Part shown: positions 1 through 12,323 of the stretch, in pieces
Numbering within the stretch: position 1 is the first letter of the stretch
Layout of the letters: every line of letters begins with the position of its first letter
NCBI GenBank assembly: GCA_009599575.1
Contig: VWND01000072.1
Coordinates: 310,001-374,000 of the forward strand
Reading direction: 5' to 3'
Source: Blumeriella jaapii
Lineage: Eukaryota > Ascomycota > Leotiomycetes > Helotiales > Drepanopezizaceae
DNA: 64,000 nucleotides
Made by a program: the position numbers and the translations under genes
The notes under the pieces: generated by a model
What the model was told of the DNA's origin: nothing
What the model saw: the letters and a program-made list of their open reading frames with translations, nothing else
The model's database searches: none

Positions 1-3000
1 TTTTCGTATTTTTTTCCAATTATTTTTTAATAAATATAAAACATTTTTTTAATTAACAAACTTATCGATATTATATCGTTTTTTAAGCAAGGCGTTGTTA
101 AATCTGACAAATTTATTTTTAATTTATTTTGGAACGGAATTATTATACGTAATTTTTCCGAATTTAAGCAAATATATAATGCCGTTATTTTAGATTAATA
201 AGCAGCTTTCGTAAAAATATTTATAAAGCAATTCGATATAATAATTAAAAACGTTAACGAATTTCTATTCGATTACGAAGATTTCGTTAAAGCTGAATTC
301 GTTCGCAAAAGTTTTAATTACGACAAATTCCTGCTAAACTACGACAACGCTTTAAAAGCTTTCGCCGAAGCAAAAAAAGCTCGAAATAATAAAAAAAAAG
401 TGACAGACCGAATATTACGCTTTTTGCTAAATTAATAAAAAAAAGATATTTAAAAATACGTTAGCAAAATTATCGGTGTTATTTTATTTCGGCATTTCGC
501 TCGCTTTTTCGAAATTATTATTTTTATTAAAAAAAAAGTCTGGGTATTAAACGCTTATATTTTCAAAGCGCAAGCCTTAAAAACTAATAATTTAAAAGCC
601 CGCAGATTCATAAGCTTTTTTACAGCTGTTTGCAAATTAATCGACGACGCTATATAATCGTTAAAAAAAGTTTTAATCGGCTGCGAAATTTTAAATCTGA
701 TCTTTTTTTAAAATAAAAAACTAAACGTCGCTAAATGCGGCATTTTTATATCGAAAAAAAAAAACGACGCTATTTCGATATTTTAAATTTATAACGACGA
801 AAGAAACGAAAAAGCTAATATTATTTTCGTTTAATTCGAAAAAATATACGCGGTAGCAATTAATATTTTTAAAACAGCTAAAACAATTCGGCGATTTTTA
901 TTTTTAACTGTCGAAAACGAATCCGAGGACGAAATCAGAAGCGTAATAGCAAACAACCGCTTATTCGAATATAAAAAATTTATTATATTTATAGAAATAA
1001 TTTCGGAAAAAGTAAAAACAAAAGACGTAAAAAAACGCGTCGATATTTCCGAAATCTTTTTTATTCGAAAAAAAAAATTATTTACGTCGTTAATAAAAAA
1101 GGTATCGCGAATAAAAATAATCGGAAATCGACGCCGAGCTATAAGTTTTAAGCTAATTAATAAAAAACGCGACGATTTTACGAAATCAGATTTAAAAAAC
1201 GCCGGCATTCCGAAAAAAAAAAATCCAAACGATTTTAAATCTGATTTTTCGAAATTAAATACGCAAACACCAGAAACGCTTATTGCGTTTAAAAACGTCG
1301 AACCGCTAATATTTTAAATTTTAATAAAAGCATTTAAGATTTCGATTATTATACGATTCGATCGAAAAAGCTTGAAAAAAAATATCGAAATTATCGCGGA
1401 AAAAATTATACAAAAAATATAAAATTAAATTATTTTGCTTAAAACTTTCGCTTTCGACGACGAAACGATTTAAAAGTTTTATTTCGATATTTTTATATAA
1501 AGGCTAGATAAATCCGTTAGCTTTTTTCTTTTTGCTTCGAACGAAAACTAAATCAAGCTTTTTTCGAAAAATTGCAAATATAATACGCTAAAGCAAATAA
1601 AAAAGACTTTTGAAAACGGTGACCCGTTTTTACTCGAGCTTTTTTTCGTTAAAAAACTTCGATTTTTTAATTTCGTTTTTACAAATAATATTAACGCCAA
1701 AAAAACGGCAAATTTTATTATTTTTACGTGCGTTATTACGCGGCGTATTACGATTTAATTACAAAAAGAATTAACGTTATCGGCTTCGCTGATCGATTCG
1801 CTGTTATTAAAAATTCGGACTACGACGTATTCGAAATTGATTTTAATAATTAATTTATATTTCGACGAAAAACTGCGAAAATTATTTAAGCGCGTACGAA
1901 AGTTTACCTGGGTTACGCAAATTTTAAAATAAATTCTAAAACTTTTAACGCGATTACAAAGCTCGATTAAAACGTGGAAAAATAAAAGCAACAAATATTT
2001 TCAAAAGCCGATTTTTTTAGCTTTTCGACCGAAAGTAAATTTTAAAATTTGTTTAAATTAAACTGCGAATTCGTTAATTATATAAGATTTTACAACGGAA
2101 AAAACAAATTATTATTGTATTTTATAAAAAAAAAAAAAATTATATATAAGTATTATTTTCGATTAATTAAAACTTAAAAAGCGCTTACAGCTTTTTTCGT
2201 TAATATATTTTACAATTTTATTTAATAAGCTTTTAAAATATATTCCGGCTTTTATTTCGCTATTTTAATTATTCGGAATTTTAAAAACTGCCGTTTTATA
2301 ATATATTTTAACGTTTCGATCGCTTTAAATTTCGCTAGCCCCGATCGTATTACAATTATAAAATTCGATATCGCCGATTTTTAAAAAAAAAAAAAAATCG
2401 AAGATTTTACCGACGCTATTTTCGACTATTATATTTTGCTTGTTTTCGTATATAATTCGAAAATAATCGAAGCTTATTTGCAATTATACCACGACGCAAA
2501 GCTAATTAAAATCATTTAAAAAAGCTTAGCTTTTTCGTATTTTAACGCGTTTAAAGCAATAGCCTCGGCTATTTTATCGGACTACGAAACCGAAAGCTAC
2601 GAAATAAAAAATAAAATAATTTTTATTAATTTTTCGATTAAGCAAAAAGTTTTCGTTAAATTTAAAATTTAAAAAACCGACGGCGCGATGCTAATTTATT
2701 CGAATAATTATACGGCGCAAAAATACAAAAACTATTTCGAAAACGATAATCCGATAAGCAATCTAATATTATTTATATTACGGCGAAAGCAATTATAGCA
2801 TTTTCGATAGTTTCGATTGCAAACGATTATTTTCGAATTATTTCGTAAAATAATTTTTTTTATAAGCTTCGAAGCTTTTTTAAAAATATTCGTCGGTAAA
2901 TAATCGTGGTCCGACTTATTAGTTTTACGAAAAGCAAAAGCGTTAATCGGTTTTAATTACAACGAACTAATCGATTACTTTTACGATTTTAATACAAAAC

Positions 3001-3685
3001 TTTTCAGCGCTTTTTGTAAAGCGTAAAACTACGTTTAAAAACTGAAATTTATTATTTACGGAAAAAAATCGTAAAAAATATCCGTCGCGGCGATATTTAA
3101 TAATATTATCGACGAAAAAGCTATCAAAACGTTTGTAAATTTAAACGATATTTCGATTGATATTTTATTAAACCATTTTTTAAAAAAGCAAAATAAATAA
3201 AATAATTTAAACGATAAGCGAAACGCTATTTTTTCGCAGAAGCCAATAGCAAAAAAGCTAAAAACGGATTAAAAAACCGAAAAAGTATAAAGCTAAAAAA
3301 TTTAATTTGTGATTAATTGGTTTTTAAATTATATAAAATAAATTAAATTGTATTTATTAAAATTATATTTTTTTTTAATCGTAATTAAAAACGACTACGT
3401 ATATTATTTAAAACAAAATATAAAACGGTAATATTTTGTATTAATAAAAATTAGTAGTTTTAGCTATAATCGAGGCATAAATTTCTTCGAAACTTTTTGC
3501 TATTAATTATTTTCAACAAATATAAAAGCAAAGCATTTTTTTAAATAATATTATAAATACGCATTTTAATTTATACTTTTATTTATTTTTTTTTTCTTTT
3601 TTTTAGTTTTTTCTAAGGATTTTCTAAATTATTTTACTTATCGATATATAATCGTATTAATTTGATTTTCCTATCTACTTTTATA
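1..3685 (+). mobile_element. Repeat family A, copy 1 (RIP-degraded, 5' end outside window)
   Basis: This is one of four copies of the same AT-rich repeat. It runs off the left edge of the window and ends in a 267-bp terminal repeat. The plus strand shows the ghost of a long protein that recurs, with the same stop-riddled pattern, at 3885-6811, 24780-27066 plus 33467-33846, and reversed at 7279-10700. I do not recognise the protein: I see no reverse transcriptase, DDE or helicase signature. CpA/TpG is depleted, TpA is enriched and CpG is kept, as expected after RIP. The longest open frames here lie on the opposite strand and look like by-products of the mutation bias. Confidence 0.75.
3419..3685 (+). 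repeat. 267-bp terminal repeat of family A (copy 1, C-terminal side)
   Basis: This is a 267-bp unit whose reverse complement begins TGTAAAAG and ends TTTTACA before mutation. Further copies lie at 6546-6811, 7011-7278, 24513-24779 and 33847-34113. Always on the same side of the family A coding ghost, it points inward from the element end. Here the outer end reads CTACTTTTATA, a RIP-type change of CTACTTTTACA. Confidence 0.8.
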
Positions 3686-3884
3686 ATATCGATAAGTAAA
3701 CGTCGGTACGGGCGGTTTAAAAAAAGTTCGAATTGCAAAAGCAGATCGAGTTTTTAATTATGGATATAAAGCTTTTTAACGAAAGTTGTTTAATTTTTTT
3801 TTATATTATAACTAATTTAAAAATAATTAAAAAAATGATATAAATTAAAAAATACGTATATAAATTAAAAAAAAAACATCGAAT
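3686..3884. repeat. About 200-bp spacer repeat, copy 1
   Basis: This stretch starts ATATCGATAAGTAAACG and ends CATCGAAT. It is nearly identical to 6812-7010. Both copies directly follow a family A terminal repeat. Here it runs straight into the interior of copy 2, whereas at 7010 it runs into a terminal repeat. It is very AT-rich and no protein was recognised. Confidence 0.75.
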
Positions 3885-6811
3885 TAAAATGCTCGGAATC
3901 GCGAATTTTATATATAATAGGCTGCGCTTATAAGTTACGTAATTTAGCGCGAAGCTTAATAGCCGAAATGGTCCGTACCCAAATTTTATTCTAATATTAT
4001 CGGCAATTATATTATTAGCAATTATATTATTAGCAATTATATTACTAATCAAAAGAAAATCGTAATAAATAGCAAATAACCGCTTATTCGAATATAAAAA
4101 ATTTATTATATTTATAAAAATAATTCCGGAAAAAATAAAAATAAAAAACGTAAAAAAGCGCGCCGATATTTTCGAAATATTTTTTATTCGGAAAAAAAAA
4201 TTATTCGCGTCGCTAGCAAAAAAGACACCGCGAATAAAAACAGCCGGAAATCGACGCCGAGTTATAAGTTTTAAATTAATTAATAAAAAACGCGACGATT
4301 TTACGAAATCAAATTTAAAAAACGCTGATATTCCGAAAAAAAAAAATTCAAACGATTTTGAATTTGATTTTTCGAAATTAAATACGCAAATATTAAAAAC
4401 GTTTGCTGCGTTTAAAAACGTCGTACCGCCATCGCTAATATTTTAAATTTTAATAAAAGTATTTAAAATTTCGATTATTGTACGATTCGACCGAAAAAGC
4501 TTAAAAAATATCGAAATTATCGCGGAAAAAATTATACAAAAAATACAAAATTAAATTATTTTATTTAAAACTTTCGTTTTCGACGATAAAACGATTTAAA
4601 AGTTTTATTTCGATATTTTTATATAAAAGCTAGATAAATCCGTTAGCTTTTTTTTTTTTGCTTCGAACGAAAACTAAATTAAGTTTTTTTCGGAAGATTG
4701 TAAATATAATACGCTAAAATAAATAAAAAAGACTTTTGAAAACGGTAACCCGTTTTTATTCGAGCTTTTTTTCGTTAAAAAACTTCGATTTTTTAATTTC
4801 GTTTTTACAAATAATATTAACGCCAAAAAAAACGGCAAATTTTATTATTTTTATATATGTTATTACGCGGCGTATTACGATTTAATTACAAAAAAAATTA
4901 ATATTATCGGCTTTGCTAATCGATTCGCTATTATTAAAAATTCGGACTACGACGTATTCGAAATTAATTTTAATAATTAATTTATATTTCGACGAAAAAC
5001 TGCGAAAATTATTTAAACGCGTACGAAAGCTTACCTGGGTTACGCAAATTTTAAAATAGATTTTAAAACTTTTAGCGCGATTATAAAACTCGATTAAAAC
5101 GTAGAAAAATAAAAACAACGAGTATTTTCAAAAGCCGATTTTTTTAGCTTTTCGACCGAAAATATATTTTAAAATCTGTTTAAATTAAGCTGCGAATTCG
5201 TTAATTATATAAGATTTTACAACGGAAAAAACAAATTATTATTGCATTTTATAAAAAAAAAAATAATTATATATAAATATTATTTCCGATTAATCAAAAC
5301 TTAAAAAGCGCTTATAGCTTTTTTCGTTAATATATTTTATAATTTTATTTAATAAGCTTTTAAAATACATTCCGGCTTTTATTTCGCTGTTTTAATTATT
5401 CGGAATTTTAAAAACTGCCGTTTTATAATATATTTTAACGTTCCGATCGCTTTAAATTTCGCTAGCCCCGATCGTATTACAATTATAAAATTCGATATCG
5501 CCGATTTTTAAAAAAAAAAAAAAATCGAAGATTTTACCGACGCTATTTTCGATTATTATATTCTGCCTGCTTTCGTATATAATTCGAAAATAATCGAAGC
5601 TTATTTGCAATTATACCACGACGCAAAGCTAATTAAAACCATTTAAAAAAGCTTAGCTTTTTCGTATTTTAACGCGTTTAAAATAATAGCCTCGGCTATT
5701 TTATCGAATTACAAAACCGAAAGCTACGAAATAAAAAATAAAATAATTTTTATTAGTTTTTCGATTAAACAAAAAGTTTTCGTTAAATTTAAAATTTAAA
5801 AAACCGACGGCGCGATGCTAATTTATTCGAATAATTATACGGCGCAAAAATATAAAAACTATTTCGAAAACGACAATCCGATAAGCAATTTGATATTATT
5901 TGTATTGCGGCGAAAGCAATTATAGCATTTTCGATAGTTTCGATTGCAAACGATTATTTTCGAATTATTTCGTAGAATAATTTTTTTTACAAGCTTCGGA
6001 GCCTTTTTAAAAGTATTCGTCGGTAAATAACCGTGGTCCGATTTATTAGTTTTACGAAAAGCAAAAGCGTTAATCGGTTTTAATTACGACGAACTAATCG
6101 ATTATTTTTACGATTTTAATACAAAACTTTTCAGCGTTTTTTATAAAGCGTAAAATTACGTTTAGAAACTGAAATTTATTATTTACGAAAAAAAATCGTA
6201 AAAAACATCCGTCGCGGCGATATTTAATAATATTATCGACGAAAAAGCTATCAAAACGTTTGTAAATTTAAACGATATTTCGATTAATATTTTATTAAAT
6301 TATTTTTTAAAAAAGCAAAATAAACAAAATAATTTAAACGATAAGCGAAACGCTATTTTTTCGCAAAAGCTAATAGCAAAAAAGCTAAAAACGGATTAAA
6401 AAACCGAAAAAATATAAAGCTAAAAAATTTAATTTATAATTAATTAATTTTTAAATTATATAAAATAAATTAAATTGTATTTATTAAAATTATATTTTTT
6501 TTTAATCGTAATTAAAAACGATTACGTATATTATTTAAAACAAAATATAAAACGGTAATATTTTATATTAATAAAAATTAATAGTTTTAATTATGATCGA
6601 AGCATGAATTTTTTCGAAACTTTTTGCTATTAACTATTTTCAACAAATATAAAAGCAAAACACTTTTTTAAATAATATTATAAGCACGCATTTTAATTTA
6701 TACTTTTATTTATTTTTTTTTCCTTTTTTTAGTTTTTTCTAAGGATTTCCTAAATTATTTTACTTACCGATATATAGCCGTATTAATTTGATTTTCCTAT
6801 CTACTTTTATA
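3885..6811 (+). mobile_element. Repeat family A, copy 2 (short variant, RIP-degraded)
   Basis: Collinear with copy 1 from about 4070 to the end, but it lacks the first ~950 bp of copy 1. Instead it begins with an ~180-bp leader also seen at 24780-24960, which contains a tandem motif (TTATTAGCAATTATA, about three copies near 4010-4050). The left terminal repeat is missing; the right one is 6546-6811. All frames carry many stops. Same unknown protein ghost as the other copies. Confidence 0.7.
6546..6811 (+). repeat. Terminal repeat of family A (copy 2)
   Basis: This is the 266-bp counterpart of 3419-3685, with the same orientation and the same position after the coding ghost. It is followed by the second ~200-bp spacer repeat. 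Confidence 0.8.
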
Positions 6812-7010
6812 ATATCGATAAGTAAACGTCGGTACGAGCGGCTTGAAAAAAATTCGAATTGCAAAAGCAGATCGAGTTTTTAATCGTAAATACAAAGTTT
6901 TTCAGCGAAAATTATTTGGTTTTTTTTTATATTATAGCTAGTTTAAAAATAATTAAAAAAATAATATAAACCAAAAGGTACGCATATAAATTAAAAAAAA
7001 AACATCGAAT
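6812..7010. repeat. About 200-bp spacer repeat, copy 2
   Basis: Nearly identical to 3686-3884. It ends in CATCGAAT, directly abutting the TGTAAAAG start of the terminal repeat of copy 3. Confidence 0.75.
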
Positions 7011-7278
7011 TGTAAAAGTAGGTAGGAAAACCAGACTGATACGGCCACATGTCGGTGGGTAAAATAGTCTAGGAAATCCCTAGAAAAGACTGAAAAAAGG
7101 AAAAAAAAAATAAGTGAAGATATAAATTAAACTGCGTGCTTATAGTACTATTTAAAAAGGTGCTTTGCTTTTATACCTGTTGAAAATAGTCAGTGGCAGA
7201 GGGTCTCGAAAGGGTCCATGCCTCGATTATAACTAAAACTACCAATTTTTATTAATACAAAGTATTACCGTTTTACAT
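7011..7278 (-). repeat. Terminal repeat of family A (copy 3)
   Basis: This copy starts TGTAAAAGTAGG and ends CGTTTTACA. It is one of the best preserved copies and sits in the opposite orientation to 3419-3685 and 6546-6811, consistent with copy 3 being inverted. Confidence 0.8.
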
Positions 7279-10200
7279 CCTGTTTTAAATAATATACGTA
7301 GTCGTTTTTAATTACGACCAAAGAAAAACATAACTTTAATAAATGCAATTTAGTTTATTTTATATAATTTAAAAACCAATTAATTAAAAAACCGAATTTT
7401 TTAGCTCCACGCTTTTTTAGTTTCCTAATTCGTTTTTGGCCTTTTTGCTATTGGCTTCTGCGAAAAGGTAGCGTTTCGCTTATCGTTTAAATTATTTTAT
7501 TTATTTTGCTTTTCTGAAAAGTAATTCGATAAAATGTCAGTCGAGGTATCGTTTAAATCTACGAACGTTCTGATAGCTTTTTCGTTGATAATATTATTAA
7601 ATATCGCCGCCACGGATGTTTTCTACGACTTTTCTGCGTAAATAATAAATTTCAGCTTTTAAACGTGATTCTACGCTTTGCAAAAAGCGCTGAAAAGTTT
7701 TGTATTAAAATCGTGGAAGTAATCGACTAGTTCGTCGTAATTAAAACCGATTAACGCTTTTGCTTCGCGTAAAACTGATAGATCGGACTACGGTTGTTTA
7801 CCGACGAATACTTTTAAAAAGGTTTCGAAGCCTGTAAAAAAAACTATTTTACGAAATGGTTCGGAAATAATCGTTTGCAGTCGAAACTACCGAAAATGCT
7901 GTAATTGCTTTCGCCGCAGTACAAATAATATTAAATTATTTATCGGATTGTCGTTTTCGAAATAGTTTTTGTATTTCTGCGCCGTGTAATTGTTCGAGCA
8001 AATTAATATCGCGCTGTCGGTTTTTTGGGTTCTAAATTTGACAAAAACCTTTTATTTAATCGAAAAACTGACAGAGGTTATTTTATTTTTTATTTCGTAG
8101 CTTTCGGTTTCGTAGTTCGATAAAATAGCCGAGGCCATTGCTTTAGACGCGAAGTACGAAAAAGCTGAATTTTTTTGAATAATTTTAATTAGTTTGGCGT
8201 CGTAGTATAATTGTAAATAAGCTTCGATTATTCCCGAATTATATGCGAATGCAAGCAAAACGTGGTAGTCGAGAATAGCGTCGGTAAAATCTTCGATTTT
8301 TTTTTTTTTTTAAAAATCGGCGATATCGAACTTTGTAATTGTAATACGGTCGGGGCCAGCGAAACTTGGGGCGATCGGAACGTTAGGATATGCCACGAGG
8401 CGGTAGTTTCCAAAATTCCGAGTAATCAGAACAGCGAAGTAAAAGCCGGGGTGCATTTTGAAAATTTGTTAAATAAAACTGTAAAATATATTAGCGAAGA
8501 AAATTGTAGGCGCTTTTTGGATTTTAATTAATCGGAAATAATATTTATATATAACTATTTTTTCTTTTATAAAATATAGCAATAGCTTGTTTTCTCCGTT
8601 GTGAAACTTTACGTAATTAACGAATTCGCAGCTTAGTTCAAATAAACTTTAAAATATATTTTCGGTCGAAAGGCCAGAAAAATCGGCTTTTAGAAATATT
8701 CGTTGCTTTCATTTTTTTACGTTTCAGTCGAGTTTTATAATCGCGCTGAATGTTTTGGGATCTGTTTTAAAATTTGCGTATTTTAAATAAATTTTAACAC
8801 GTGCTTAAGTAATTTTCGCAGTTTTTCGTCGGAATATAAATTAATTATTAAAATTAATTTCGAATACGTCGTAATCCGAATTTCTGATAGCAGCGAATCG
8901 ATCAGCAAAACCGATAACGTTAATTTTTTTTGTAATCAAATTGCAATACGCCGCGTAATAGCGTATATGGAAATAGCAGAATTTGCTGTTTTTTCTGGCG
9001 TTAACGTTATTCGTAAAAACGAAATTAAAAAATCGGAGTTTTTTAACGAAAAAAAGTTCGAATAAAAACGGATTACCGTTTTCAAAAATCTTTTTTATTT
9101 GTTTCGGCGTATTATATTTGCAATTTTTCGAAAAAAGCTTAATTCAGTTTTCGTTCGAAGCAAAAGGAAAAAAGCTAACGGGTTTATTTGGCTTTTATAT
9201 AAAAATGTCGAAATAAAACTTTTAAATCGTTTCGTCGTCGAAAGCGAAAGTTTTAAACAGAGTAATTTGATTTTATGCTTTTTATATAATTTCTTTCGCA
9301 ATAATTTCGATATTTCCTTTTAAGCTTTTTCGGTCGAATCGTATAATAATCGAGATTTTAAATGCTTTTATTAAAATCTGAAGTATTAGCGATTCGATAT
9401 TTTTAAACGCAGCAAACGTTTTTGGTATTTGCGTGTTTAATTTCGAAAGGTCAGATTCAAAATCGTTTAAATTTTTTTTTTTCGGAATGCCGGCGTTTTT
9501 TAAATTCGATTTTGTAAAATCGTCGCGTTTTCTATTAATTAATTTAAAGCTTATAATTCGGCGTTAATTTCCGACTGTTTTTATTCGCGGTGTTTTTTTT
9601 GTTAACGACGTAAGTAATTTTTTTTTCCGAATAAAAAGGATTTCGAAAATATCGGCGCGCTTTTTTACGTTTTTTGTTTTTATTTTTTCCGGAATTATTT
9701 TTATAAATATAATAGGTTTTTTGTATTCGAATAAACGATTGTTTATTATTACGCTTTTGATTTCGTTCTCGGATTCGTTTTCGACAATTGGAAATAAAAG
9801 TCGCCGAATTGTTTTGGCTGTTTTAAAAGTATTAGTTGCTATTGCGTATGTTTTTTCGAACTAAACGAAAATAATATTAGCTTTTTCGTTTTTTTCGTCG
9901 TCGTAAATTTAAAGCGTCGGGATAGCGTCGTTTTTTTCGTTCGGTATAAAAATGCCGCATTTGGCGACGCTTAATCTTTTGTTTTAAAAAAAAATCAAAT
10001 TTAAAATTTCGCAGCCGATTAAAATTCTTTTTGGCGATTGCATAACGTCGTCGATTAGTTTGCAGACAGCTATAAAAAGGCTTATAAATCTGCGGGCTTT
10101 TAGATTGTTGGCTTTCAGAGCTTGCGTTTTAAAAATATAGGCGTTTAATATTCAGATTTTTTTTTTCGTAAAAATAATAATTTCGAAAAAGCGAACGAAA

Positions 10201-10700
10201 TGCCGAAATAGAATAATACCGGTGATTTTGCTAAAAACGTATTTTTAAATATTTTTTTTTCGTTGATTTAATAAAAAGCGCAAAACTCGGTTTGTTATTT
10301 TTTTTTTGTTGTTTCGAGTTTTTTTTATTTCGGCGAAAGCTTTTGAAACGTTGTCGTAATTTAGCAGGAATTTGTCGTAATTAAAGCTTTTGCGAACAAA
10401 TTTAATTTTAACGAAATTTTCGTAATCGAATAAAAATTCGTTGACGTTTTTAGTTATTATATCGAGTTGTTTTATAAATATTTTTACGAAAGCTGCTTAT
10501 TAATTTAGAATAGCGGCATTATATATTTGCTTAAACTCGAAGAAATTGCGTATAATAGTTTCGTTTTAAAATAGGTTAAAAATAAGCTTGTTAAGTTTGG
10601 CAACGTTTTATTTAAAAAACGATATAATATCGATGGGTTTGTTAATTAGAAAAAGTGTGTTGTATTTGTTAAAAAGTAAATGGAAAAAAGTACGAGAATT
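7011..10700 (-). mobile_element. Repeat family A, copy 3 (long variant, inverted, RIP-degraded)
   Basis: Reverse-complement copy of the long variant. It starts with its C-terminal-side terminal repeat (7011-7278) and can be aligned with copy 1 back to window position 1 (around 10690 here). It is less mutated than copies 1 and 2, so minus-strand coding blocks of tens of codons survive (for example 8052-8258). The far end is not resolved: homology can only be followed as far as copy 1 reaches. Confidence 0.7.
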
Positions 10701-11189
10701 ATAAAGTATTTATATTTAAAAGCTACGGGAATCCGCATACTGTTTTTTTAATAAATTATAATTGTTTAGATAGGCATTCGTTTAAAACAACGAAAAAAGT
10801 AAACAGTACAGAAAGTAACAAATAATAAAATGCATAAAAGATAGTTTTCGTAAAATGTGCGAGTAATACAAATGTATTAAATATGCGGCTTAAAATATAT
10901 ACAAAACCTTTGTTTTGATAAGCAAAAATATAGTTAAATAAAGAAAAGTATAATAAGTGTTTTAAATAATATAAAAAAAAATCTGCAAAAATAAACAGTA
11001 TATATGAAACAAGATAATTAGATTATATATAAATAAAATAAAATAAGAATAGTAAAATAATATATAATAAAAAAAGAAAAACAATAAACAACGAAAATAA
11101 TAAAACAATTAGTAAACAATCTTGTAAGCACTTTTTTTTTTTTCGGTTATAAATGGAATCACGATTTAAACTGTGGTTTCAGCAGCGGG
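10701..11189. other. AT-rich stretch without a recognised gene
   Basis: Very AT-rich (TTTAAATAATATA-type sequence) between the last alignable part of family A copy 3 and the integrase C-terminus of Gypsy-3. It probably contains the undetected far end of copy 3 and/or the 3' end and LTR of Gypsy-3. No open frame or RNA gene was recognised. Confidence 0.4.
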
Positions 11190-11788
11190 ATTATCGTTCG
11201 GCTATTTCTAAACCTTTTTAAAAGATTTTTTTTTTTTAAGAATATAATCGCTTTGGTCGGAATCGTCGTCGGAATCGCTAAAGTCGGAGTCGCTTTCTGA
11301 TTCAGAATCCAAAAAATAAATTTGCTGGTTTTTTTTATAAAATCGCTTTAACCGGTTGGCGGCGAACGTTTTTTTCAGCTTCGTTTTATCGAATTCCGTA
11401 AGCTTGTAATAACTTTTATTTAATTCGGCCTCGTATATTTCGTAAGGTTCGAGTTATTTATAATTAAATTTAGTGTCGGCCGATTTGTCGATAACGCGCT
11501 GGACGTCGTAAACTAAAACCAAATCTTTTTTTTTAATTAGCGTTTTTTTTAAAACTTTGGTTTTATTTCAAACTTTTTTAACTGCCTTCCTATACTTTTT
11601 CTTTTTTAAAATTATTTTTTCCATATTTATATCGCGGTAATTTAGTTGTTTAAATTTTATTATTAATAGATTTGCTTTCGTTTTCATTTTAATTACGTTA
11701 TAAAACTTTTATACAAGCCATTTTGTTTCCAAAGGTAGTCGAGCGTTTTTGCCGTACTAAATAAAAAATAAAATTATTCTAATAAAAA
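11190..11788 (-). pseudogene. Gypsy-3 integrase C-terminal fragment (left half of split element)
   Basis: The minus strand encodes, with stops, the C-terminal tail typical of fungal Ty3/Gypsy integrases. There is a 'PYEIYEAE' segment matching the usual 'GPFxVxxA' core, followed by 'YYKLTEFD' and 'FAANRLKRFYKK', then an acidic Ser/Asp run near 11250. The integrase core that should precede it is found beyond Gypsy-1, at 18250 onward. The gene was therefore split by the Gypsy-1 insertion at 11788/11789. Heavily RIP-mutated and non-functional. Confidence 0.65.
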
Positions 11789-12080
11789 TGTGACGATCTA
11801 ATCAGTCGGAGGGCTGGGAGATCAGTTAATTGGTCGCCGTGTTCATATGGTATGAAACGAGCCTTTGGTTTTGTAATAAAAATATTCATTTAGAATCAAT
11901 AATTGCAAAAAGCAAAGGTTGTTAAAAAGAGAAAGCCTTATATATATGATAGTTTACAATTGATAGGGAGATTTATTAAAAAATTAAAAAGCTTGCAGCT
12001 ATACGTAGTTGCTAAGAAGCTTGCAATTATACGTAGTTGCTGGGATGATACGAGAGGTGGCAATAAAATAAATCGTTACA
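11789..12080 (-). repeat. Gypsy-1 3' LTR
   Basis: 292 bp, pairing with 17956-18249. It carries two tandem copies of a ~30-bp unit built on 'GCTTGCAGCTATACGTAGTT', where Gypsy-2 LTRs have one. An open frame at 11903-12265 overlaps it and is not a gene. Confidence 0.88.
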
Positions 12081-12323
12081 TTACCCTCCCGTTCGAAAAA
12101 AGCGCGCCCTCGAGCTTTTATCCATTGGTACGTCACTATCCAAATAATCGTACGAGTCCAAACCTTCGGAATATGCTTTCAGCCAGTTTACAAGTTTTGC
12201 AGAAGAATCGGGAAGCTTTTTATACGCCAAATGAAAATCGCGCATTTTTAAAAAAGCGTATATAAAATCAAACGCGGAATATTACGTAAGATTTTTATTT
12301 AAACCTATCCAAAAAGCTTTGTA

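Noticed and set aside
831..1208. Minus-strand frame in family A copy 1 (homologous frame at 24775-25230)
   Set aside because: It is antisense to the coding ghost conserved among all copies, lacks any domain, and its composition (Phe/Ile/Ser/Asn) follows the AT bias.
1755..1994. Minus-strand frames repeated at 4882-5118
   Set aside because: Repeated only because the underlying element is repeated; no domain and antisense to the longer ghost.
11903..12265. 120-codon frame in Gypsy-1
   Set aside because: Lies across the 3' LTR and its inner flank; no domain.
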